Virus record (IMG/VR): IMGVR_UViG_3300029977_000010
Location: 1-27,032 of that record
DNA: 27,032 nt
Origin: a virus
Strand: one strand, 5' to 3'
The notes below the pieces were generated by a model. It was given only the letters and a program-made list of their open reading frames with translations, did no database searches and was not told the origin of the DNA. This document shows, piece by piece, positions 14,826 to 22,751 of the stretch. Position 1 is the first letter of the stretch, and each line of letters opens with the position of its first letter. The translations under genes and the position numbers were made by a program.

Positions 14826-15137
14826 ATGCCTAAAGCCTTCACGAAGATCAAGCTCGATAAGGAACGCACGCTGAGATTCACCGTTAAGTCACTCCTTGAA
14901 CTCGAGGAACACTTTGGTAGGCCTTACCACCAGTTCAAACCTGAGGAGTGGACTTTGAAGGACCTCGCCTTCATCCTGGCGTGTGGGCTGAAGCACGAGG
15001 ACCCTGAAATGAACCTTGACAAAGCTGCCGAACTTATGGATGAGGCTGAGGATCTTGGCTATGTCTTTGAGAAACTTGCTGAGGCCTACACTTCAGCATT
15101 CGTAGGAAAAAAGGGGGCGAAGAGTCAGGATACGTAG
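14826..15137 (+). CDS. Tail assembly chaperone, short (gpG-like) form
   Basis: The 103-residue protein (TLRFTVKSLLELEEHFGRPY, LKDLAFILACGLKHED) lies between tube and tape-measure genes, the fixed position of the siphovirus chaperone. Its codons near the end form the slippery heptamer A_AAA_AAG, and the reading frame that continues in -1 is open into the second half. The short form is the unshifted product. Confidence 0.85.
   Translation: MPKAFTKIKLDKERTLRFTVKSLLELEEHFGRPYHQFKPEEWTLKDLAFILACGLKHEDPEMNLDKAAELMDEAEDLGYVFEKLAEAYTSAFVGKKGAKSQDT
15107..15113 (+). promoter_or_regulatory. Programmed -1 frameshift site A_AAA_AAG
   Basis: The zero frame reads GGA AAA AAG GGG, so the heptamer is in the X_XXY_YYZ register known from dnaX-type slippage. 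It is followed by a run of five G. The zero frame stops at 15137, while the -1 frame is open from here to 15433. Position and phase match the lambda G-GT arrangement. Confidence 0.85.
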
Positions 15138-15433
15138 TCGCTCTGACGTATGACGAGGCCGTTCGTCTGGGCAGCGGCCTCCTTGGGCTCCCACTAAGCG
15201 AGGTTCTTTCAATGACCCCACTTGAGCTCATCTGGGCAGTGGAAGGCAGGAGCGAGTTCCACAATTTCCTCTACGAAAGCATGGTTACTGCTGGCTGGCT
15301 CTCCGCTGCCCTTGAGCGTCAAAAACGCATTCCTCCTCTTGAGAAGCTTCTCAAGTGCAAGAGAAGGGTGAAGAGTAATGAGGAAGCCCGAAAAGAATTT
15401 GAGGAGTTAAAGAGGGAATTCGCAGATGGCTGA
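15113..15433 (+). CDS. Tail assembly chaperone C-terminal (T-like) part, made by frameshifting
   Basis: This -1 frame has no plausible independent start near its beginning; the first ATG is at 15212 and lacks a good ribosome site. It continues directly from the slippery site, giving a 202-residue fusion (96 residues of the short chaperone plus 106). Segments are YDEAVRLGSGLLGLPLSEVL, LIWAVEGRSEFHNFLYES and a charged helical end. In lambda the T domain recruits the tube protein to the tape measure. The stop overlaps the tape-measure start by eight bases. Confidence 0.82.
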   Translation, partial: GGEESGYVVALTYDEAVRLGSGLLGLPLSEVLSMTPLELIWAVEGRSEFHNFLYESMVTAGWLSAALERQKRIPPLEKLLKCKRRVKSNEEARKEFEELKREFADG

Positions 15434-18400
15434 CGCCACAATTGTCGTTGAAGTCATAGGCGACATCTCAAAAGTTAATAGTGCCCTCCAACAGTTCGAG
15501 AATACGACAAAGGATACCTTCGGCAAGCTTGAGGGATTAGGAAAGACGCTCTCGGCTACCGTCACAGCACCACTTGTCGGGGTGGGGACTGCAGCCATCA
15601 ATGCGGCAATGAATTTCAATAGCGCCATGGCCAACGTTGCGGCCCTAATTCCCGAGAATACTCAGAGGGTTGAGGAATTGAAAAGTGCTGTTCAGTCCCT
15701 CTCAACGGAACTTGGGAAATCCACCGACGACCTTGCTAAGGGTCTGTACGAGGTCATCTCAGCATTTGGTGATTCCGAAGAGACAATGGGGCGACTGGAG
15801 GCTGCTGCAAAACTTGCCAGGGCTGGTGTGGCGGATACTACTGAATCCATCAGGATGCTCGCTGTAGTCACAAAGGCTTACGGTGATACTTCCCTCGAGG
15901 CTGTCCAAAAAGTCTCCGACTTTGCCCTGATGACCGTCAAGTTAGGGCAGACAACCCTCCCTGAACTCGCAAACGCCCTTGGCAAAGTAGCCCCCATTGC
16001 CTCGACGTTGGGCGTCTCCCTTGAGGAGCTCCACACCGTCTTTGCTACTCTCACTGGGGTCACCGGAAATGCCGCCGAGGTGGCCACCCAGTTCAGGGCA
16101 ATCCTGAGCGAATTCCTAAAACCCAGCGAGGAACTCGCAAAGGTCATCGCCGAGATGGGATATGAATCCGGTCCCGAGTTTATTAGGACCATGGGGGGTG
16201 TTGTCCCCGCTATAAAAGCCCTGTACGAGCACGTCAACAAAGACGAAGCGGCATTTTCAACACTATTCGGAAGGATTGAGGGCATCAACGCCGCACTGGC
16301 GCTCGTCGGCCCTCAGGCGGAAACTTTCAGCGAAAAGCTCCAGCAAATGGGGCAGGCTGCCGGGTTCACAGAGGAGGCATTCAAGGCACAGACACAAGGT
16401 ATTAACGCTGCTGGTTTCGCCTGGGAGCAGTTTAGGGCAAAGCTGCAGGTGTTCATGCAGCAGATTGGCGACAAGCTCCTCCCTGTTCTCGCCCGACTTC
16501 TTGATAACGTCTCAGTTCTCTTTGATTGGTTCTCCAAGCTACCTCCCAAGGTGCAGGATTTCCTCATCATCCTTGCTGGTGCTGCCGCTGCTTCCGGTCC
16601 CATTATGATGGCTGTGGGTGCTATTGGTCAGGCCACAAGTGCTTTTGGTTCCTTTGCCTCTTTGTTTGCCGCAGGAGGAGTGTTAGGCCCATGTGGTCTG
16701 GTTGCTGTGGGTGTGGCCGCAGTAGCCCTACTTATCTACCAGAACTGGGACAAAATCAAGGAATTCCTCCTAAACACCTGGGAGGGAATCAAGTCTGCTG
16801 CTGAGGCAGTTTGGGGAGGCATTAAAGGGTTTTTCACCAGGCTATGGGACGGCTTAATAGAGTACCATCGGACCACGATGGAGGCGTGGCATTCCCTCTT
16901 CTCCACAGCTTGGGAAGGAATCAGAGGCGTTGCTGAGACCGTCTGGGGTAATATTAAGGGCTTCTTCCTCAAGATCTGGGACGGCCTTGAAGCCTACCAC
17001 CAGGCCTCCATGGAACAGACCCACAGCATTCTTTCCTCTATCTGGGAGAAGACCAAAGGGGTTGCCGAAACCATTTGGGGTGGCATCAAGAGTTTCTTTC
17101 TCAGGGTTTGGGAAGGTGTTAACGCTTACCACGAGGCCTCGATGGAGCAAACCCACAACATTCTTACTACCACATGGGCACTGATTAAAAAAGGTGCTGA
17201 GACAACCTGGGATGGTATCAAGAGCTTTTTCCTAAGCCTCTGGGATGGCATCAAGACGAAGTGGGAAGCCGCCTGGGCAGGTATTGGTGGTTTTCTGGAA
17301 AAGACTTGGGAAAGCATTACCGAAAAAGCCTCAAAGGCCTGGAGTAAGATTATATCAGGGGCACAGTCGCTGTGGGATAAGCTCGTTGGACACTCTATTA
17401 TTCCCGACATGGTTACCGCCATCAACGAAGAGTTCAATCGTATTGACTCCTCTATAGCTGTGAAGAGGATGAAAACCTTGGAGCAGAAGTTCCCAGAGAT
17501 CTCCGGGGCACTTGTGGTAAGCGCGAAGCAGATGGTCCAAGAGCTCAATGGTGTCTTTGGGAGTCTCAACATTGCGCCCGCTGCATCAGAGATCGAAGGC
17601 TTTGGAATGAGCTTTGAGGCTTCTATTGACAAGGTCTTGCGGGGAGCCCTGCAAATGGAGGAGGCCTTTGGTGGGGTTATTAACTGGAATGCTCAACTTA
17701 AAGCCTCCTTTGACTCTCTCGAGATGGGTGTAGAGAGTACCACAAAATCGATAGACGCCCTGATGGATAAAGTTCTTGGTGTGGTTAACCAGATAGGGAA
17801 CATTGTCATCAACATGAGCTTCGGCGAACAGCCCACGGTAGGGCAGGTCGGCGGTTTACTCTCCAGCATCCTAAACTTCTTTGTGGGGATTCCCAAATGG
17901 ATCTCTACCGTACTTCAGACGATTTTCGGCTGGATTGATAACTACAGAAAGAAACTCGAGGAATTGATTAAGAGCGTTCTCGGGCAGATGACTGGAGCCC
18001 TCAAGGAGTTCTTTGAGGCTCCCTCCCTCCAGCAAGCCATAAACACCTTTGGTGAAAGACTCAAGAATATAGTGTACCAAATGCTTGTTGACGCTGTAGT
18101 GAAGGCTATTGTGGCTAGCGAAGCGGTGAGGAGCGCAGCAGAAGCCCTTGGGAAGGCTATAAATGAAGCCATCAAGAAGGCTACGGCTGGAGGTGTGTTT
18201 GACCCCCAGACCTTCATGTCTATCGCTGGTCCTGCCATAAATGCTTTTGCCCAGTTCTGGCAAAACACAATGCTTCCTGTTCTTGAGCAGACTTTCCAAG
18301 CACTTCAGCCCTACAACCCACTCGCCGGAGAGCCACAGTATGTTACCGTGAGTGGTACATTTACCAAGTCGTTAGATCTCGGATGGGTAGCGAATACTGA

Positions 18401-18542
18401 GAAAACAACAACCGTTGCGAATATCGGGGACATAAACATCAACATCAATGTGGCTGAGGGTAATCCTGAGCTTATCGCTTCACAGATTTGGGACGAGTTG
18501 AGCTTTGAGGCTCGACGACGTGGGGTGGAGTGGTGGCCATGA
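15426..18542 (+). CDS. Tape measure protein, TP901 family
   Basis: The protein has 1038 residues. Residues about 55-300 match the TP901 tape-measure core (NFNSAMANVAALIPENTQRV, LSTELGKSTDDLAKGLYEVI, LGVSLEELHTVFATLTGVTG). Hydrophobic segments occur near residues 380-440. Then comes a tryptophan-rich set of 44-residue repeats (16779-17264), followed by helical regions. Length sets tail length: at the usual 1.5 angstrom per residue, about 150 nm, a rough estimate. It may also help DNA or a lytic activity cross the envelope, but no peptidase motif is visible. Confidence 0.93.
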   Translation: MADATIVVEVIGDISKVNSALQQFENTTKDTFGKLEGLGKTLSATVTAPLVGVGTAAINAAMNFNSAMANVAALIPENTQRVEELKSAVQSLSTELGKSTDDLAKGLYEVISAFGDSEETMGRLEAAAKLARAGVADTTESIRMLAVVTKAYGDTSLEAVQKVSDFALMTVKLGQTTLPELANALGKVAPIASTLGVSLEELHTVFATLTGVTGNAAEVATQFRAILSEFLKPSEELAKVIAEMGYESGPEFIRTMGGVVPAIKALYEHVNKDEAAFSTLFGRIEGINAALALVGPQAETFSEKLQQMGQAAGFTEEAFKAQTQGINAAGFAWEQFRAKLQVFMQQIGDKLLPVLARLLDNVSVLFDWFSKLPPKVQDFLIILAGAAAASGPIMMAVGAIGQATSAFGSFASLFAAGGVLGPCGLVAVGVAAVALLIYQNWDKIKEFLLNTWEGIKSAAEAVWGGIKGFFTRLWDGLIEYHRTTMEAWHSLFSTAWEGIRGVAETVWGNIKGFFLKIWDGLEAYHQASMEQTHSILSSIWEKTKGVAETIWGGIKSFFLRVWEGVNAYHEASMEQTHNILTTTWALIKKGAETTWDGIKSFFLSLWDGIKTKWEAAWAGIGGFLEKTWESITEKASKAWSKIISGAQSLWDKLVGHSIIPDMVTAINEEFNRIDSSIAVKRMKTLEQKFPEISGALVVSAKQMVQELNGVFGSLNIAPAASEIEGFGMSFEASIDKVLRGALQMEEAFGGVINWNAQLKASFDSLEMGVESTTKSIDALMDKVLGVVNQIGNIVINMSFGEQPTVGQVGGLLSSILNFFVGIPKWISTVLQTIFGWIDNYRKKLEELIKSVLGQMTGALKEFFEAPSLQQAINTFGERLKNIVYQMLVDAVVKAIVASEAVRSAAEALGKAINEAIKKATAGGVFDPQTFMSIAGPAINAFAQFWQNTMLPVLEQTFQALQPYNPLAGEPQYVTVSGTFTKSLDLGWVANTEKTTTVANIGDINININVAEGNPELIASQIWDELSFEARRRGVEWWP
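16779..17264 (+). repeat. Tryptophan-rich 132-bp tandem repeats in the tape measure
   Basis: Three complete units begin at 16779, 16911 and 17043 and a partial fourth at 17175, each starting with a TGG codon. Each encodes 44 residues of the pattern WEGIK..AE.VWGGIKGFF, then LWDGL.AYH..SMEQTHS. The first unit diverges most, and units two and three are the closest pair. The period is exact although the DNA has drifted. Confidence 0.9.
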
Positions 18543-18859
18543 AGCTTGGTGGGTATGTACTACCGGAACCAAATGAGTACAGCATAGTAAGTGAAACACG
18601 AACAACTGAAACCGTGCTTGTCGATGGATCCAGGCGGTACATTAAAATGCCTAGAAAGCGTACTCTTGTCCTGCATTGGGTTCTCATCGACAAGGCTACT
18701 AAAGAGCTCATTGAGGAGCTGAACAGCAAGGAAATACCAATGCTGCTTGAACTTGACACCCACACCCTTTGGGTTGTTGGGTATTCAGACCCTGAATTTC
18801 GGCGAGTAAAGGGAACGCAAGAGAGGTACTCCTGCTCCTGGGAGTTGAGAGAGCCATGA
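18539..18859 (+). CDS. Small tail-tip protein following the tape measure
   Basis: The ATG overlaps the tape-measure stop by four bases, and the gene overlaps the next by four. The 106-residue protein is mostly beta (YIKMPRKRTLVLHWVLIDKA, EIPMLLELDTHTLWVVGYSD). Its position suggests a distal-tail or baseplate component joining the tube to the hub. No definite family is recognised. Confidence 0.72.
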   Translation: MKLGGYVLPEPNEYSIVSETRTTETVLVDGSRRYIKMPRKRTLVLHWVLIDKATKELIEELNSKEIPMLLELDTHTLWVVGYSDPEFRRVKGTQERYSCSWELREP

Positions 18860-21378
18860 AGTCATTGCGGGGTACGGAGAACAACCCGATACCGTTGACA
18901 CAGGAAGACTTTGAGACCACAATTGTACACCCATTTGCCAAGGTTTATGTGTACAAGAATGGGTGGCAGCTTGTCCCAGATGTGGTGAGCTTCGATCTTG
19001 ATTTTGAGGTTGGGGATACCCACAACGTTGTTTCGGCAGGCCTCAACCTTACCGTCGATGATAGCGAGCGAAAGTACCACCCTCTTTCAGGCACTGAGTA
19101 CAGCGATTACTTCGCTGTTCGACGTAAGATCAAGGTCTATGTTGGAATAAAGAAGGACGTAGATGGTGATGGTGTCCCCGAAACTCCATACACCTGGCCA
19201 TACTTCGAAGGTATCATTGCCAACGCCAACTTTGAAAAACTTGCAGGACGCAGACAAGTCAAAATCAAAGCGTTAGACTATTGCAGTTTATTGCAGGGAT
19301 ACCGGTTTGACGACATGGCCTACTGGGGTTCGAGCACCACAATCTACATCACGGAAAACGAGTTTGAGTACGATTTACCCTCAGAGGCTACTGGTGTTTT
19401 CAGGTGCAGGCTCGAGGGTGCCGACTTCAACGATTGGACTTACAACTTCGAGACTGGAAAAATCGCCATCACCAAAGACGGTGTTTCTGGGAGACTAACA
19501 GTATACTACTTTACACCACAGAGTCTTATTACGGTGATGCGAGATATCCTCCTTGCGTCCAGGGCCATTTCCTCTGCTTCAGACTTCGTTTATCAGGACC
19601 CTGGGAAAATCATTCAGAGGGTGTGGTTTGACAAAGGAACAACCGCACAGGAAGCTATAGAAAAACTCTCACAGCTCGTGCCTGGGTACTATTTCTTTTT
19701 CGACGGCGATGGCAAGGCCCACTTCCACTCCCTCTCTCCTGAAGAGAGTGTCTTCACCTTCTCAGAGGGCAAAAATATCGAGTCTGTTGAGGTAGTCTCC
19801 TCTGACAGGGCCTTCTACAACGGGGTGGAGGTAAAAGGGGAAGAACGCATAAGAAATGAGTACTACCGCAAAGAAATCGTACTTGGAACAGCAAGCGGGT
19901 CGCTCGATGCATTTACGATTTCCAAGGAGCACAATTTTGAGTTTACTGGAACCTGGAAACTGCGCTACGAGCTGAATGTTGGGAACAAGAACGGAATCTC
20001 TTCGGAACTTCGTGAGACACCTCAGGGAGCAAGGATTGTTGTTACCCACAATCCTGAGTACTCTCGAGAGGAAACCGAGACTTATCTTGGTTCTATTGAA
20101 GGCACCCTTGGAGTACTGAAAAACACAGAGGAAAAACAGACCCTGACGCACGTAGCTGCCACAAGGGTTAGATGTGTTGTCGATGAGAGCGTGAACAGGT
20201 ATGGTTTGACCACCTCTTTGGAAAGGAAAGACTTCTGGACTACAGAGGTTTCGGTGTCTCATGACCCACTGCGTAATCTCTCAGGGACGGTCGTCACACT
20301 TGGCACGGTTCAGAGTATAGCAAGTCCTGGGGGGAACGAGATTACTATCAGCTTTCCTTCAGGCAAGCTCTTTGGTAGTGTGAAGTGGAAGGCAGAGTAT
20401 GAAACCGGATGGGGAGCACAGTTCCAGAGTGGGTCAAAGACATGGAATATCGCCGGACTGGGAAGTTGGATTGTACAGGTCAACCTATCCCAGGACCATC
20501 TTGGGCAGCACAGGTATGAAGCAACGGTACCGGCTGATATTCCCGATGCGACTGTACTGACTACTATAGCCAGCAATGCGTTCACTATACCGCCCTACAC
20601 TGAGGACTACGTAACGATTGAGGGTGGAGCAGGTGATTACCTCGACGAACAGCTGACCTATCAAGCAGACCCCGGCCTTGAAATACTCGGCATCACGACG
20701 GCATCCCCTATTAACAACCCAAAACAGAATATTTACATTGTATACTTCAAGAATCCCACCAACTCTTCCAAAAACCTTTACCTGACAACAAAAGGGAAAC
20801 TGCGCGGAGTATTCTTCCGTCTTGAGCCCTACGACAGCAGTGATAGCTGGGTTCGGTTCAAGATAACCGTGACTGGGAGGCCAAGCTGGACTGGTACACG
20901 TACTTTCTCGGTGAATGTTTACTCCAGACGCATGCCTCATAACACGAGGGTCAATCAGGTTTACGAAGATGGTACCAAGGCGGTCTTCGTTGCTACCTGT
21001 GATTGGGGAAATCCTCCTGTGACTATTACTTGCACTGGACAGGAAGCAATCCCAAGGCACTACAAGGTGCTTCTCTATGGACTAAGACTGATTCCTCGTG
21101 ATTACTACATCACTCTTTATGGGCGTGAGCAGGTGCCAAAGCTTGAGCAGAGTGTGTATACAGTGAGAAAGCTTGCCGATGATGTAATACTGGCAACTGG
21201 TGGGCCCAAGTTTCTAAGTATCCGAAACCACCTCATCCAGTCCAAGGAGGAGGCTGACGCACTGGCACAGCAGCTACTGAACAGGTTCTCTACTCTTACC
21301 AGTCGGTATAGGATTCAGGTGACTTGCCCACCTCCAATTGAGGTGGGAGATACGATAAGGTGCGTCGGAACTTATTGA
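18856..21378 (+). CDS. Tail hub/baseplate protein, apparently C-terminally truncated
   Basis: The protein has 840 residues. The N-terminal third has the look of gp27-like hub proteins (VVSFDLDFEVGDTHNVVSAG, YFEGIIANANFEKLAG, RRQVKIKALDYCSLLQGYRF, PGYYFFFDGDGKAHFHSLSP). The middle is beta-rich, and the end returns to the hub fold (DALAQQLLNRFSTLTSRY, then PPPIEVGDTIRCVGTY). In this fold the VGD segment is normally followed by a last beta hairpin. Here a stop follows, and such a hairpin is instead encoded at 21531-21611 beyond the iteron repeat. Everything upstream is intact. Confidence 0.8.
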   Translation: MKSLRGTENNPIPLTQEDFETTIVHPFAKVYVYKNGWQLVPDVVSFDLDFEVGDTHNVVSAGLNLTVDDSERKYHPLSGTEYSDYFAVRRKIKVYVGIKKDVDGDGVPETPYTWPYFEGIIANANFEKLAGRRQVKIKALDYCSLLQGYRFDDMAYWGSSTTIYITENEFEYDLPSEATGVFRCRLEGADFNDWTYNFETGKIAITKDGVSGRLTVYYFTPQSLITVMRDILLASRAISSASDFVYQDPGKIIQRVWFDKGTTAQEAIEKLSQLVPGYYFFFDGDGKAHFHSLSPEESVFTFSEGKNIESVEVVSSDRAFYNGVEVKGEERIRNEYYRKEIVLGTASGSLDAFTISKEHNFEFTGTWKLRYELNVGNKNGISSELRETPQGARIVVTHNPEYSREETETYLGSIEGTLGVLKNTEEKQTLTHVAATRVRCVVDESVNRYGLTTSLERKDFWTTEVSVSHDPLRNLSGTVVTLGTVQSIASPGGNEITISFPSGKLFGSVKWKAEYETGWGAQFQSGSKTWNIAGLGSWIVQVNLSQDHLGQHRYEATVPADIPDATVLTTIASNAFTIPPYTEDYVTIEGGAGDYLDEQLTYQADPGLEILGITTASPINNPKQNIYIVYFKNPTNSSKNLYLTTKGKLRGVFFRLEPYDSSDSWVRFKITVTGRPSWTGTRTFSVNVYSRRMPHNTRVNQVYEDGTKAVFVATCDWGNPPVTITCTGQEAIPRHYKVLLYGLRLIPRDYYITLYGREQVPKLEQSVYTVRKLADDVILATGGPKFLSIRNHLIQSKEEADALAQQLLNRFSTLTSRYRIQVTCPPPIEVGDTIRCVGTY

Positions 21379-21415
21379 TCCTCCTCAATACTTGAGTGTC
21401 TCATTGTAAGGTTCC

Positions 21416-21513
21416 ACCGTCAAGACCGTCAGAACCGTCATGGTTTTCAAATCGATTTTCCCCAGCTATATATCGGTTGTAAAACCCTGACGGTCTTGAC
21501 GGTTTTGACGGTG
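21416..21513. repeat. 98-bp iteron repeat, copy 2 (inverted, late region)
   Basis: This is the exact reverse complement of 3951-4048. Identity ends sharply at both sides (c21415 and c21514 do not continue the match). A further single ACCGTCA lies at 21534-21540. The copy is in a non-coding gap that seems to have been created inside the hub gene. The minus strand reads through it in the same frame as the primase linker, but no gene starts there. Confidence 0.93.
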
Positions 21514-21614
21514 CCCTGGCTTTGTTGGGGTACACCGTCAAGTCCATTGTGGATTCCAGCCGAATTCGACCAACGTTGGTTCTTCGTCGGTACCCCACAA
21601 GACAGGTTCAATAG
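21513..21614 (+). pseudogene. Detached C-terminal remnant of the tail hub gene
   Basis: Directly after the repeat a frame reads ALALLGYTVKSIVDSSRI and then RPTLVLRRYPTRQVQ before TAG at 21612. This is a good final beta hairpin for the hub fold. The TAG overlaps the next gene's AGGAGG, which is the packing seen elsewhere in this operon and marks this as the original gene end. No start codon or ribosome site precedes it, and the frame contains a TAA within the repeat (21480), so it is probably not translated alone. Confidence 0.65.
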
Positions 21615-21626
21615 GAGGTGTCTACA

Positions 21627-22124
21627 TTGCCTGTTACCTCTGATAACTTGAAGTTTTATGGTTCTCAATACATGCCAAACAACGACACTGACATCAATGG
21701 AGGCGCCATTGACCTAGGCAAACCCCTTACTGGCCTCATTGATGAGGTGTTTTCCGGCCTGTACTCGGACGAACCTGGTGGTTCTCCTGTCGTGCAGTAC
21801 AGGAAGATATTCATACGTAATGAGAGTTCCTCCGACCTCCTTGAAGCCAAGGTTTGGATTGACTACGATCCCTTGAACCAGCTCAAGATAGCCCTTGAAC
21901 CAGTTAAAAATGGCACAGATACCTCATCTGACCGTGTCACTGCTCCGGCTGGGTATGAATTTGTCGATGCCCCAAATGAAGAAAATGCCCTTCCTGTTCC
22001 TGAAGGTATACTTGGCGCTGGAGAGTGCATCGGCGTCTGGCTTAAAGTAGAAATAGAGCCCGGAATTCCTCCAGTTGATTTGGTTACGGCCAGAGTAAAG
22101 ATTAAGGGCAAGACAACCGCTTAG
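21627..22124 (+). CDS. Virion-associated tail protein
   Basis: The TTG at 21627 is eight bases after AGGAGG; the GTG at 21618 overlaps the site itself. The 165 residues are beta-rich (NLKFYGSQYMPNNDTDINGG, VVQYRKIFIRNESSSDLLEA, GECIGVWLKVEIEP), resembling phage tail-surface or appendage-attachment proteins. It begins the fibre cluster after the hub. A conserved family is suspected but not named with confidence. Confidence 0.7.
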   Translation: MPVTSDNLKFYGSQYMPNNDTDINGGAIDLGKPLTGLIDEVFSGLYSDEPGGSPVVQYRKIFIRNESSSDLLEAKVWIDYDPLNQLKIALEPVKNGTDTSSDRVTAPAGYEFVDAPNEENALPVPEGILGAGECIGVWLKVEIEPGIPPVDLVTARVKIKGKTTA

Positions 22125-22146
22125 AGCCTTCGGGTGATATCTTTCC

Positions 22147-22599
22147 ATGACTCTCCGCTTTGGCCAGATACGCCTCGGAAAACTAAGATTTGGTGCACCA
22201 CTTTCAGTAACCGGCATTGAAGAGGTCATTCGCCATCTCAACATCCGTTACTACGTTCCAGCGCTATTCCACACAACCGTAGACATCAAATATTGGTACT
22301 CAAGTGCGGTTTCTCACCACACCCCTGTTGCTTACTGGTACTATTCCTATGTAGGGAACACCACAGCCCTTCGATACTCATTACTGGCACTAACCTCTTT
22401 TGAATACAATGTCAGGTACCGGATTACCAATATCTTCTACAGCTCCAGTGACATCCGCTACACACTGGCTGCTATGGTTGCCAAGGGTGTGGTTATCCCA
22501 TACCGTATCCATACAATATGGGTTGCTGGTCTCGTGAAAGGCATACGCTTCAACTTTGGTGCTGGGAAGTTCTCCTCAACTATCGAGATCGGGGGGTAG
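22147..22599 (+). CDS. Hypothetical aromatic, beta-repeat tail protein
   Basis: The 150-residue protein is unusually rich in Tyr and has repeated strands such as LNIRYYVPALFHT, VDIKYWYSSAVSHH, VAYWYYSYVGNTT, ALRYSLLALTS and DIRYTLAAMV, spaced about 20 residues apart, suggesting a repetitive beta structure. The ending GIRFNFGAGKFSSTIEIGG is echoed in the small gene that follows. It probably forms part of the tail-fibre complex, judging only from position. GGGTGAT lies upstream of the ATG. Confidence 0.65.
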   Translation: MTLRFGQIRLGKLRFGAPLSVTGIEEVIRHLNIRYYVPALFHTTVDIKYWYSSAVSHHTPVAYWYYSYVGNTTALRYSLLALTSFEYNVRYRITNIFYSSSDIRYTLAAMVAKGVVIPYRIHTIWVAGLVKGIRFNFGAGKFSSTIEIGG

Positions 22600-22604
22600 C
22601 CTCT

Positions 22605-22751
22605 TTGACGCAGGTTGTTGAGTGTGAGCTGGACATTACCTACAGGATCCTTGCAAATATACTTGTGGGGGTTCTCAGAAGTCTGAGATTCAGTGCCAGA
22701 GCGGGAGTTATAACCGCGACCCTTGAGTTTGAAGGAGGCTCTACTACATGA
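22605..22751 (+). CDS. 48-residue protein related to the previous gene's C-terminus
   Basis: The reading starts at TTG 22605, five bases beyond the previous stop, and ends overlapping the next ATG by four bases. The product (TQVVECELDITYRILANILV, then SLRFSARAGVITATLEFEGG) mirrors the strand pattern and terminal GIRF...GAG...TIEIGG of the previous protein, so it looks like a partial tandem duplicate. The ribosome site (GGGGGT) is weak; translation may be coupled. Confidence 0.6.
   Translation: MTQVVECELDITYRILANILVGVLRSLRFSARAGVITATLEFEGGSTT

Noticed and set aside
17126-17632. Long minus-strand ORF within the tape-measure gene, with others at 15878-16288 and 17871-18299
   Set aside because: These are antisense shadows of a long, GC-balanced coding region, without ribosome sites or recognisable domains.
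21401-21598. Minus-strand ORF through repeat copy 2
   Set aside because: Its similarity to the primase linker is only the shared repeat DNA; no start site or domain supports a gene.
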